DNA of 64,000 nt from NCBI RefSeq assembly GCF_049316285.1, contig NZ_JBMOXA010000002.1:124001-188000 (forward strand), written 5' to 3'. Origin of the DNA: Rhodoferax_B sp049316285 (GTDB lineage Bacteria > Pseudomonadota > Gammaproteobacteria > Burkholderiales > Burkholderiaceae_C). The position numbers and the translations under genes were made by a program. Below are positions 9,387 through 17,351 of this stretch, piece by piece; within the stretch, counting starts at the first letter, position 1; each line of letters opens with the position of its first letter. Below the pieces are notes generated by a model. It made no database searches, had not been told where the DNA came from, and worked only from the letters and a program-made list of their open reading frames with translations.

Positions 9387-9797
9387 ATGGACATCGAAGA
9401 ACCCAGCCCCACCGCCCAGACCACGCCTTTCGAATGGATAGGCGGCGAAGAACGTGTCAAGGCTTTGGTCGAGCGCTTCTACGACCTGATGGACCTGGAG
9501 CCCGGCTACAGCGACCTGCGCGCCGCGCACGGTCCGGCCCTGGACAACGCACGTCAGCGTTTGTTCTGGTTCTTGTGTGGCTGGATGGGCGGCCCCTCGT
9601 ATTACACCGACCAGTTTGGCCACCCACGCCTGCGTATGCGCCACATGCCGTTTGCCATAGGCATCAAAGAGCGTGACCAGTGGGTGGCGTGTATGGATCA
9701 GGCCATGGGCGAAACCGATGTGCCCGAAGCGCTGCGTTCACGCCTGAAGCAAAGCTTTTTCCAGACGGCGGACTGGATGCGCAACAAGGGTGTGTAG
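9387..9797 (+). CDS. Group II truncated haemoglobin
   Basis: This 136-residue globin contains PFEWIGGEERVKALVERFYDLMD at the start of the fold, the SYYTDQFGHPRLRMRH segment that carries the proximal histidine, and a WVACMDQAM E-H helix region. These match group II (TrbO-like) truncated haemoglobins, cytoplasmic haem proteins linked to oxygen or nitric oxide chemistry. It stands alone behind an intergenic repeat. The ligand in vivo is unknown. Confidence 0.88.
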   Translation: MDIEEPSPTAQTTPFEWIGGEERVKALVERFYDLMDLEPGYSDLRAAHGPALDNARQRLFWFLCGWMGGPSYYTDQFGHPRLRMRHMPFAIGIKERDQWVACMDQAMGETDVPEALRSRLKQSFFQTADWMRNKGV

Positions 9798-10309
9798 TGT
9801 GTACTGCCGATCAGGCCGGGCCCTTCGTTTGTCCCTCAGGTGGTTTGGCACGAATGGGTGCGATGAGCCTCAAGCGTAAGTACCAGCCCTCCGCAAGCCG
9901 TCACAGATTTAGGCAGGCATTTATGACGCCTGGCCGACAACCCCGTGCCTGACCGCTTCTACAAAAGAAGCTTGTAGACCTGTCATCTATTACAGCCCAC
10001 ATCAGCAGTTGGCCTATTTGCAAGCCGCGGTTTCACTATGACAGGTTGGCACACGTGAAACAACTCATTACGATTGCCGTATGTATTCATACCATCGGGA
10101 AGAGCAATCCGGTATAAACCCAATCGTTGTCTGTTCATTCACAACATTTTCTTCAAGCTCCCGCTGAATACACGATCAACGAGCACAGCGCAAACCTGCA
10201 CCCAATAGCAGGTAGGTTTCGCGGCTAAAACAAAACCAAATTCACCGCGATAGAGGATGGGATGTGCTCTCTTTGCACCCTGTTTTTCAACGCCTGTAGG
10301 AGGATTTGC
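9798..10309. other. Long gene-free stretch, AT-richer than its surroundings
   Basis: No convincing coding frame is seen in these 512 bases. The stretch holds a 9-bp inverted repeat ACCTGTCAT/ATGACAGGT (9978-9986 and 10038-10046), a hairpin GCTTCT/AGAAGC (9955-9971) and a small dyad GTATG-TATT-CATAC (10079-10092). Base composition is lower in GC than in the neighbouring genes. It is probably the regulatory region of the alkylsulfatase, possibly including acquired DNA. Confidence 0.5.
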
Positions 10310-12295
10310 ATGAAGCCGATGGCTCGATTACTTTCCACCATTGCATTTGCCGTCGCCCTGGCGGGATGTGCTTCATCGCCGCCGACTTCCCCGACGGCCC
10401 AAGGGCCAAAGGATGCAGCTCCCGCAACGCGGGCAGCGAATGACAAGCTGAAAAGCTATCTCCCATTTACCAACCAGCAAGATTTCGAAGATTCGAAGCG
10501 CGGCTTCATCTCTGATATTCCCAACCCCGTCATCAAAGGTGCAGCGGGCAACAGCGTCATCGACCTCGGTCAGTATGATTTTCTGAAGCAAGCGGGTGAC
10601 GCACCCGCGACGGTCAACCCCAGCCTCTGGCGCCAATCGCAACTGCTAGGTATACGCGGCCTCTTCAAGGTGGTGGACGGCATCTACCAGGTGCGCAATA
10701 TCGACCTTGCCAACATCACCTTCGTGCGAGGCAACACCGGTTGGATTGTGATTGACCCGCTGACGTCGGTAGAGACCGCCAAGGTTGCTCTCGACCTGGT
10801 CAATGAGAAAGTCGAAAAGCTTCCTGTGACTGGCGTCATCTTCACGCACAGCCACGTCGACCACTTCGCCGGCCTGCGCGCCATCGTCGATGAAAAAGAC
10901 GTGAAGGCGGGCAAGGTGCCCGTCATTGCGCCAGAGCACTTCATGGAAGAAGCCGTGAGCGAAAACGTCTTCGCTGGCAACGTGATGAGCCGTCGCGCCT
11001 CGTACATGTACGGTAATCTGCTGCCGAAGAACCCGCGCGGCAACGTTGGTGGCGGCTTGGGTATCACCACGGCTGCGGGCACCATCACGCTGTTCGAGCC
11101 CAGCCATCTCATCAAGAAGACGGGTGAAAAGATGACCATTGACGGCATCGAGGTCGTGTTCCAGATGGCCCCGGGCACGGAAGCCCCGGCCGAGATGCTG
11201 TTCTACTTTCCCAAGTTCAAGGCCATTGACCTGGCCGAGGACGCGAACCACACGCTGCACAACATCCTGACGCTGCGTGGTGCCAAGGTGCGTAGCGCAG
11301 AAAAGTGGGCGAAGTACCTCGACGAAACCATTGGCCTGTGGGGCAAGGACGCGGTAGTTTCCTTCGGTAGCCACCATTGGCCGCAGTGGGGAAATGAGCG
11401 CGTAGCGCAGCATTTGGAAAAGCAACGCGACCTCTACAAATACATCAACGACCAAACCCTGCGCATGGCCAACCAAGGTCTCACCATGCACGAGATTGCC
11501 GATCAGTTTGTGCTGCCCGACTCGCTGGCCAAGGAGTTTTTCAGCCGTGGTTACTACGGTGACCTGAAGCACAACGTTCGCGCCACCTACCAGCTATATC
11601 TGGGCTGGTGGGATGCGAATCCGTCCAACTTTGACCCTTACCCACCTGCGGTGGAGGCCAAGAAGTATGTGGACATGGTGGGCGTCGACAAGATGATTCA
11701 GACCGCGCAGGAAGCCTTTAACAAGGGTGACTTCCGTTGGTCGGCTTCCGTGGCGAACAAGGTAGTGTTTGCCGACCCACGCAACCAGCAGGCCCGAGCG
11801 ATCGAAGCAGACGCCTTGGAACAATTGGGCTATCAGGCTGAGTCTGGCCCGGCCCGCAATTTCTACTTGAGTGCGGCCAAGGAACTGCGTGATGGGGTAC
11901 AGAAAGCGGCCACGCCGAACACATCTTCGCCCGACATCATTGCCGGCATGACGACACAGATGTTCCTCGACTTCTTGGCCATTCACTTGAACGGTCCCAA
12001 GGCCGATGGAAAGAACTATGGGTTCAATCTGGTCTTCCCTGACACCAAGGAAAACTTTTCATTGACGGTGAAGAACAGCGTGATGACCGCAACAAAAGAC
12101 CGCAAGCTGGATAAGCCAGACGCGACCTTGACGCTAGACCGCGTTACTTTGAACGACATCGCATTGGGCAAACTGAAAATGGACGACGTGCCCGCCAGCG
12201 GCAAGGTCAAGTTTGATGGCGAGCGGGCCAAGTTCCAGGAGATGTTGGGACTGCTCGACAAGTTCGACTTCTGGTTCACCATTGCTGAACCCTGA
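10310..12295 (+). CDS. Linear alkylsulfatase (SdsA1-like metallo-beta-lactamase fold), predicted lipoprotein
   Basis: This 661-residue enzyme is of the SdsA1/BDS1 type, which hydrolyses primary or secondary alkyl sulfates. The N terminus has a lipobox (VALAGC), so it should be membrane-anchored in the periplasm. The metal-binding motif THSHVDH is at about residues 179-185, with the conserved AEDANHTLHN block later. A dimerisation domain and a C-terminal SCP2-like domain follow (LDFLAIHLNGPKA and LTLDRVTLNDI). The ATG at 10310 has a strong AGGAGG. It is transcribed alone and ends at a clear terminator. The substrate range cannot be read from sequence. Confidence 0.9.
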   Translation: MKPMARLLSTIAFAVALAGCASSPPTSPTAQGPKDAAPATRAANDKLKSYLPFTNQQDFEDSKRGFISDIPNPVIKGAAGNSVIDLGQYDFLKQAGDAPATVNPSLWRQSQLLGIRGLFKVVDGIYQVRNIDLANITFVRGNTGWIVIDPLTSVETAKVALDLVNEKVEKLPVTGVIFTHSHVDHFAGLRAIVDEKDVKAGKVPVIAPEHFMEEAVSENVFAGNVMSRRASYMYGNLLPKNPRGNVGGGLGITTAAGTITLFEPSHLIKKTGEKMTIDGIEVVFQMAPGTEAPAEMLFYFPKFKAIDLAEDANHTLHNILTLRGAKVRSAEKWAKYLDETIGLWGKDAVVSFGSHHWPQWGNERVAQHLEKQRDLYKYINDQTLRMANQGLTMHEIADQFVLPDSLAKEFFSRGYYGDLKHNVRATYQLYLGWWDANPSNFDPYPPAVEAKKYVDMVGVDKMIQTAQEAFNKGDFRWSASVANKVVFADPRNQQARAIEADALEQLGYQAESGPARNFYLSAAKELRDGVQKAATPNTSSPDIIAGMTTQMFLDFLAIHLNGPKADGKNYGFNLVFPDTKENFSLTVKNSVMTATKDRKLDKPDATLTLDRVTLNDIALGKLKMDDVPASGKVKFDGERAKFQEMLGLLDKFDFWFTIAEP

Positions 12296-12338
12296 CGCCA
12301 GTTTGAGTTGAGTACGGACGGGCTGTTTTCCAGCCCCC

Positions 12339-12382
12339 AAGCCCTGCATTTCACCAAGAGGTGTCTGCAGGGCTTATTTTTT
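12339..12382 (+). terminator. Rho-independent terminator after the alkylsulfatase gene
   Basis: A perfect 10-bp stem AAGCCCTGCA/TGCAGGGCTT (12339-12348 with 12366-12375) is followed by ATTTTTT. It lies 43 bases past the stop codon. Confidence 0.85.
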
Positions 12383-12635
12383 CTGCTCACCCATCTGGTG
12401 GGGCTCACATGAATGTCTGCTCACACTTACCGACTAAAAAGCCGTCTGTCGATGGTATTGCCCGTGGCCTGGGTCGAAAACCCTTTCGACTTCCAGATTG
12501 AAAGACTCAACGACCTCGCGCCTCGCATGTCATCGAACTTGACGGTGCTCACCACGCGGCGGAGAATCGATTTTCCCTTGCCGCCGCGAGCCAAGACGAC
12601 AAGTTTGTGTTCGTGTGGCTCCGAAGGAGGTTGGT
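12383..12635. other. Region upstream of the DUF1326 gene with no recognised gene
   Basis: Short open frames exist on both strands but none resembles a known protein or has a convincing start. The last bases hold the AAGGAGG ribosome site for the DUF1326 gene. A promoter is expected here but I cannot point to a convincing -35/-10 pair. Confidence 0.4.
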
Positions 12636-13238
12636 ATGAGCTATCACCTGGAAGGTCGCCTGCTCGAAGTTTGTAACTGCAACGTCCTGTGTCCCTGCTG
12701 GATTGGCGAAGACCCGGACAACGGCACCTGCGACACCATCGTCGCCTGGCGCATAGACAAGGGAACGGTCGATGGGGTTGACGTGAGCGGCAACACCATT
12801 GCGGCCGTGGCCCATGTGCCTGGCAATATCCTGAAAGGCAATTGGAGGGCCGCGATCTATGTCGACGACCAGGCCTCCAAGGCACAGGAAGAGGCCCTGC
12901 TGAAGGTCTACACCGGCCAGGCCGGCGGGCCGGTCGCCGATCTCGCCAAGCTGATCGGCGAAGTGGTGTCTGTGGAGCGGGCGCCGATCCGCTTCACGGT
13001 CGAGGAGGGCAAGGGCTTGCTGGAGATCGGCAAAAACTACTTCGCCGAACTCGAGCCCTATCGTGGTGCGATGGGGGGGCTGACCACGCTCTCCGACACC
13101 GTGTTCTCGACGGTGCCCGGGGCGCCGGTGTTTGTTGGCAAGGCGCCGAGCTATCGGTCGAAGAACGCCGACCTCGGCATCCAGCTCGACATCAAGAACC
13201 ACAACGCCCTGCAGAGCACCTTCGTCTTCGACGCATAA
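12636..13238 (+). CDS. DUF1326 domain-containing protein
   Basis: This 200-residue protein has no signal peptide and starts with SYHLEGRLLEVCNCNVLCPCW, giving a CxCxxxCxC cluster at residues 13-21. The cluster is characteristic of DUF1326 and suggests metal or thiol chemistry. An AAGGAGG ribosome site sits just before this ATG, so I prefer it to an in-frame upstream start at 12615. The next gene is a DUF2182 membrane protein, a pairing known from many proteobacteria, so the two probably act together. The biochemical role is unknown. Confidence 0.88.
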   Translation: MSYHLEGRLLEVCNCNVLCPCWIGEDPDNGTCDTIVAWRIDKGTVDGVDVSGNTIAAVAHVPGNILKGNWRAAIYVDDQASKAQEEALLKVYTGQAGGPVADLAKLIGEVVSVERAPIRFTVEEGKGLLEIGKNYFAELEPYRGAMGGLTTLSDTVFSTVPGAPVFVGKAPSYRSKNADLGIQLDIKNHNALQSTFVFDA

Positions 13239-13294
13239 GCCGCCTGATCGTACCCAAGGCGAATCACCGCAGCGCATAAGCGCGGAGGTTTCCC

Positions 13295-14110
13295 ATGACC
13301 CCTAGGGCAGGCCCGGCGCTGACCAGCGCCCCCCGTCACCAGCGCGTGTTCTTGCCGGTCCTGGCCGCACTGGTCGGGCTGGCCTGGGTGGCGTTGTGGA
13401 CGTGGACGCGCAGCCCCTACGGGCGTTATCTCGAGCACGGTGACTGGACGAAGTCGGGACCGGCGGCGTTTCTGTGCAGTGTTGTTCCGGCCGGTGACGT
13501 GGTCGTGCCCATGGCGCTCTACGCCGTGGCCTGGATACTCATGACGGCGGCCATGATGCTGCCCACGACCTTACCGCTGTTCAACGCCTTCGACCGCTTG
13601 ACGGTGGGGCGCCCAGACCATGGGTATCTGCTTTTGCTGCTCGGCCTGGGCTATATGACGGTGTGGGGGGCCTTCGGGTTGCTGGCACATGCGCTTCACT
13701 GGGCGATGCTGTCGCTGCTCGCCAGGGTACCCCTATTGGCCTGGCATGGCTGGATGATAGGTGTCGCCACCATTGCCTTGGCCGGCGCCTTCCAGTTCAG
13801 CAGTCTTAAGTATCGCTGTCTGGAAAAGTGCCGAACGCCTTTGAGTTTCGTGATCGAGCACTGGCATGGTGGGCATCAAGCGCGGCACGCGTTCGCGCTG
13901 GGTGCTCACCACGGCCTGTTCTGCGTTGGCTGCTGCTGGGCGCTGATGTTGTTGATGTTCGCGCTTGGCACCGGCAGCCTGGGCTGGATGCTGCTGCTTG
14001 CGGCCGTGATGGCGATCGAAAAGAACGTTCGCTGGGGCCGGCATCTGAGCACGCCGCTCGGTATCGCGCTGCTGTCCTGGGCCGTCATTCTGGCGGTGAC
14101 CCATGTCTGA
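13295..14110 (+). CDS. DUF2182 family, predicted metal-binding integral membrane protein
   Basis: This 271-residue membrane protein has about six hydrophobic helices. It shows three family marks: MTAAMMLPTTLPLF, the cysteine-containing KYRCLEKCRTPLSF, and FCVGCCWALMLLMFALG. The cysteines and methionines could bind metal. A GCGGAGG precedes the ATG. The gene lies 56 bases after the DUF1326 gene and overlaps the EamA gene by 8 bases, so the three form one unit. Function unknown. Confidence 0.88.
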   Translation: MTPRAGPALTSAPRHQRVFLPVLAALVGLAWVALWTWTRSPYGRYLEHGDWTKSGPAAFLCSVVPAGDVVVPMALYAVAWILMTAAMMLPTTLPLFNAFDRLTVGRPDHGYLLLLLGLGYMTVWGAFGLLAHALHWAMLSLLARVPLLAWHGWMIGVATIALAGAFQFSSLKYRCLEKCRTPLSFVIEHWHGGHQARHAFALGAHHGLFCVGCCWALMLLMFALGTGSLGWMLLLAAVMAIEKNVRWGRHLSTPLGIALLSWAVILAVTHV

Positions 14111-14978
14111 AGCGCGCTCTGGCTTGCCGACCTGGCAGACGTTCGCCCTCACCGCAGTGGCGATGCTCGCCTTCGCCGCCAATTCATTGTTGTGCCGGCT
14201 CGCATTACATCAAACAGGCATTGATCCGACCAGCTTCGGCAGCATACGGCTGGTTTCCGGAGCGATCACGCTCGCCGTCATCGTGCGGCTCAGATCGCAA
14301 CGTTCCGCGCCTGTCCCTGCCGACTGGCTCGCTGCGAGCATGCTGTTTGCCTATGTCGCGTTTTTCTCCTTCGCCTATCTCGCCTTGTCCGCCGGGACCG
14401 GCGCGTTGATTCTGTTCGGCGCAGTGCAGTTGACGATGTTCAGCGTAGGCCTGCGCTCGGGTGAGAGGTTTAGCCCTGTTGCGTGGGCCGGTCTCGCCCT
14501 GGCCGTTGCGGGGTTGGTCTACCTGTTGTCGCCGGGCGTGGCTGCGCCGCCGCTCTTAGGTGCCGCGTCGATGGCGGTCGCCGGCGTGGCCTGGGGCGTG
14601 TACTCGCTGCGCGGTCGCGGCGTGGCCGACCCGCTGGCTGCCACGGCGGGCAACTTTGTGCGGGCCGTGCCATTTGCCCTCGTGCTGAGCCTGCTTTGCG
14701 CAGCCAATGTACACGCGGATGCGGCTGGGGCCTGCCTGGCCGTTGCCTCTGGCGCCCTCACATCGGGCATAGGTTATGCCATCTGGTATGCCGCGCTGCG
14801 CAAGCTTTCTGCCATGCGAGCCTCCACGGTGCAGTTGTCGGTGCCACTGATTGCCGCATTCGGCGGCATGTTGTTCCTTTCGGAAGCAATTACGCCGCGC
14901 CTGGCTGCTGCTTCCGCGGCGATCCTTGGCGGCATTGCGCTGGTGCTGACCAGCAGGGCGCAGAAGCCGCGTCCGTAG
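14103..14978 (+). CDS. DMT/EamA family transporter
   Basis: This 291-residue protein has ten hydrophobic helices in two EamA repeats, including FAANSLLCRLALHQTGIDPTSFGSIRLVSGAI. It starts inside the end of the DUF2182 gene (ATGTCTGA overlap), pointing to translational coupling. Substrate unknown. It is only distantly similar to the DMT exporter at 5774. About 270 bases without a recognisable gene follow it. Confidence 0.87.
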   Translation: MSEARSGLPTWQTFALTAVAMLAFAANSLLCRLALHQTGIDPTSFGSIRLVSGAITLAVIVRLRSQRSAPVPADWLAASMLFAYVAFFSFAYLALSAGTGALILFGAVQLTMFSVGLRSGERFSPVAWAGLALAVAGLVYLLSPGVAAPPLLGAASMAVAGVAWGVYSLRGRGVADPLAATAGNFVRAVPFALVLSLLCAANVHADAAGACLAVASGALTSGIGYAIWYAALRKLSAMRASTVQLSVPLIAAFGGMLFLSEAITPRLAAASAAILGGIALVLTSRAQKPRP

Positions 14979-15252
14979 CGTTCTGTGTGAATCTGGCGCA
15001 CCTTGTCCCCGATCACGCGGGTTGGCAAAGTCGATCGCTTGCACGCCATTTCGGCCGAGACTGGTTTGAACTGGTGCTGCGTGCGAAGTGGCGAACCCCC
15101 AAGGGTCCGTATGCCCCGGCGTACGACCGCTTGTATTGGCTGACACTTGTGAGTCTCGGAACACACCGCCACGGGTAGGGCGCTTTGGGGCAATACGAGC
15201 GAGTACCTATCCTAAGCTTGCCAACGGCGGCAAGCTGATCGTCCCGCAGCCC

Positions 15253-15888
15253 TTAGGACGCACTCAGCAACACGATCAAAGCCCCGGCCCCGCCATGCGC
15301 CGGGCGGGCTTGCACAAAGGCGATCACTTCCTTTTTTTGCACCAGCCAGTGGCGCACCTTGGTTTTCAGCACCGGCGTTTTGCCGGGGGAACCTAAGCCC
15401 TTGCCGTGCACCACGCGTACACAACGGATGCCATGGCGGTAGGCTTCGCGGATGAAGCCGGAGAGGGCGTCGCGCGCGTCATCGCTGCGCAGGCCGTGTA
15501 GGTCGATCTGGCGCTGTATGCTCCACTCGCCGCTGCGCAGGCGGCGCGGCACGTCGGGGCCTATGCCGGGGCGGCGGTAGCTCAGGGCGTCGTCGGTGTC
15601 GAGCAGGCTGCTGGCGTCAAAGCCGTCGCTGATGGCTTCGACCAGCACGGCTTGTTCGTCGAGTTCCAACTGGGTGGGCACGGGCTTTGGTGGTGCGCGC
15701 TTGATGATGGCCTTGCGTTGGTCGGGCAGGGGTTGGACGGCACCCACGGCGCGCGCAAACAAATGTTTTTCGGCCTCCAGGCGGCGCTGCAATTCCAGAC
15801 GCGCTGCCCGCACCGCCGCCTCGGCCGCAGCGGCTTGGGCCAGGGCTTTCTGGATCTGGCCCAGGTCTTGGAGCGAGTGGACTTTCAT
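15253..15888 (-). CDS. Smr domain protein (MutS2 C-terminal-like nuclease domain)
   Basis: This 211-residue protein has an N-terminal charged, helical part (MKVHSLQDLGQIQKAL, then an Ala/Glu/Arg-rich coiled stretch ending GAVQPLP) and a C-terminal Smr domain with its marks QIDLHGLRSDDA and VVHGKGLGSPG. Smr domains cut or bind branched DNA or RNA. I chose the ATG at 15888 because a related small protein at 18526-18705 begins identically at that point; an upstream ATG at 15912 is possible. The N-terminal region is duplicated in that small protein. Confidence 0.85.
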   Translation of the reverse strand: MKVHSLQDLGQIQKALAQAAAAEAAVRAARLELQRRLEAEKHLFARAVGAVQPLPDQRKAIIKRAPPKPVPTQLELDEQAVLVEAISDGFDASSLLDTDDALSYRRPGIGPDVPRRLRSGEWSIQRQIDLHGLRSDDARDALSGFIREAYRHGIRCVRVVHGKGLGSPGKTPVLKTKVRHWLVQKKEVIAFVQARPAHGGAGALIVLLSAS

Positions 15889-16024
15889 GGCGGGCGAGGT
15901 GGCGGCTGGCATTGGGCGTCGGGAACACGGCGTGTTTCATTCTCACCGATTTGCCAGTGCCCGGGCATTCAGGACGGCAAAACGCAAAAACAGGTTTTTA
16001 CAAGTTTCCCGGGGTTATCCCTAG

Positions 16025-16054
16025 TGCGCAAACGTTTGCGCAAACGTTTGCGGC
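16025..16054. promoter_or_regulatory. Two overlapping LacI-family operators
   Basis: A perfect 18-bp palindrome TGCGCAAACGTTTGCGCA (16025-16042) is overlapped by a second copy (16037-16054) that matches except at its last two bases. The centres are 12 bp apart. The AAACGTTT core with central CG is typical of LacI-family sites, including RbsR. The pair lies about 70 bases before the stub ORF at 16122 and 180 bases before the LacI-family gene, so it probably controls what remains of the ribose operon. Confidence 0.8.
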
Positions 16055-16121
16055 GCATATCATCCAAGCTCGGACAGCCACCGGCGTTCTTCAAAAAACA
16101 ATCTTCCAAGAGACATTCGCC

Positions 16122-16214
16122 ATGAAGTTCACCCGCCGTAGCCTGCAAAGCACTGCCGCGTGGATGTTGTTGGCGGCTGCTGTGGCAAGGCCCTCTTTGG
16201 CGCAAGACAAATGA
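16122..16214 (+). pseudogene. Signal-peptide stub, probably the remains of a ribose-binding protein gene (rbsB)
   Basis: A 30-residue frame starts with KFTRRSLQ and a hydrophobic core and ends AQDK followed by TGA. It looks like the export signal and first mature residues of a periplasmic sugar-binding protein. It lies just downstream of the LacI-type operators and 18 bases before rbsR, where rbsB would fit in a ribose transport operon. No continuation of a binding protein is found. I infer a deletion that removed the rest and the transporter genes. It could instead be a small leader ORF. Confidence 0.55.
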
Positions 16215-16232
16215 GGACGCAAGAGATAAAGC

Positions 16233-17351
16233 ATGGCCACCATCAAAGACGTAGCGCAACGGGCCGGGGTTTCGGTGACCACGGTGTCGCACGTGATCAA
16301 CAACTCCCGCGTGGTGAGTGCCGAGGGGCGCGAGCGGGTGGAGCAGGCGATTCGTGCGCTGGGCTACGTGCCCAACGCCATGGCGCGCAGCTTGAAGAGC
16401 AACAGCTCGGCCACGCTGGGCATGCTGATCCCGAATAGCTCCAACCCCTACTTTGCCGAGATTGTGCGCGCGGTGGAGGACCGCTGTTTCAGCGCCGGCT
16501 ACACGCTGGTGTTGTGCAATACCGATGATGAACCCGGCCGCCAAAGTGTCTACCTGCAGGTGCTGGCCGAGCGGCGCATAGATGGGCTGATTGTGGTCAG
16601 CACCGGCACCGTGGACGACCATTCGCTGGCGAGCCAATTACAAGGCCTGCGTATTCCCACCGTGCTGGTCGACCGCGAAATTGCCGAGCCCACTTGCGAC
16701 CTGGTAGCGACCGCCCACATGCAGGGTGGTTTGCTTGCCGGGCGCCACTTGTTATCGCTGGGGCACCAGCGTATCGCCTGTATTGGCGGGCCGCTGGGCG
16801 TGATGTCGAGCGAGCAGCGCATCGAGGGCTGGCGCCTGGCGCTGGCCGAGCGCGGCGTGGTGCTGCGTGCCGATGAACTGCTGTGGCGCGGCGGCTTTAC
16901 CAGCCAGGGCGGTTATGAGGCCATGCACGCCATTCTGCGCACGCCAGACCGGCCCTCGGCGGTGTTTGTGTGCAACGACTTGATGGCGATTGGCGCGCTG
17001 CGTGCCGCGCATGAAACCGGTGTGGCTGTGCCCGATGAACTGTCCATCGTGGGCTTTGACGATATTGAACTGTCGTCCTACACCAGCCCCGCGCTCACCA
17101 CCGTGGCGCAGCCCAAAACACAAATCGGCGGCTTGGCGGTCGACATGCTGCTGGAGCGTGTGAGCGGCCAACGCCGTGAACCCTGCAAGGTGGTGCTGCA
17201 GCCAGAGTTGTGTGTGCGCGCCTCCACCGCCAGCCATACGCCGCAACGTGTTGCATCGGCTGCCGCCGCTTCGTCCTCTTCCATCTCTTCCATCTCTTCC
17301 ATCTCTTCCATCTCTGCCACCCGGGCGACCATGCCCGTTATTTCAGAATGA
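16233..17351 (+). CDS. rbsR: LacI family regulator, probably the ribose repressor RbsR
   Basis: This 372-residue repressor has an N-terminal helix-turn-helix and hinge (ATIKDVAQRAGVSVTTVSHVINNSRVVS to ALGYVPNAMARSLKS) followed by a periplasmic-binding-protein-like effector domain (residues 60-330). Its stop overlaps the start of rbsK by ATGA. The tail (from about residue 335) is unusual: Ala/Ser-rich with the repeated SSI triplet produced by a 9-bp DNA repeat. Tandem LacI-type operators lie upstream, so autoregulation is likely. Confidence 0.88.
   Translation: MATIKDVAQRAGVSVTTVSHVINNSRVVSAEGRERVEQAIRALGYVPNAMARSLKSNSSATLGMLIPNSSNPYFAEIVRAVEDRCFSAGYTLVLCNTDDEPGRQSVYLQVLAERRIDGLIVVSTGTVDDHSLASQLQGLRIPTVLVDREIAEPTCDLVATAHMQGGLLAGRHLLSLGHQRIACIGGPLGVMSSEQRIEGWRLALAERGVVLRADELLWRGGFTSQGGYEAMHAILRTPDRPSAVFVCNDLMAIGALRAAHETGVAVPDELSIVGFDDIELSSYTSPALTTVAQPKTQIGGLAVDMLLERVSGQRREPCKVVLQPELCVRASTASHTPQRVASAAAASSSSISSISSISSISATRATMPVISE
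17277..17312 (+). repeat. Four perfect 9-bp tandem repeats inside the rbsR 3' end
   Basis: TCTTCCATC occurs four times in succession, encoding a repeated Ser-Ser-Ile unit in the RbsR tail. Because the unit is 9 bp, gain or loss of copies keeps the frame. Confidence 0.9.

Noticed and set aside
14979..15252. Possible degraded gene between the EamA and Smr genes
   Set aside because: Short frames on both strands lack starts, conserved motifs or family likeness. A hairpin at 15215-15236 has no T-run.
17210..17347. Long upstream extension of the ribokinase frame
   Set aside because: It reads through the rbsR microsatellite in another frame (repeated LFH). The ATGA overlap at 17348 gives a normal ribokinase start.
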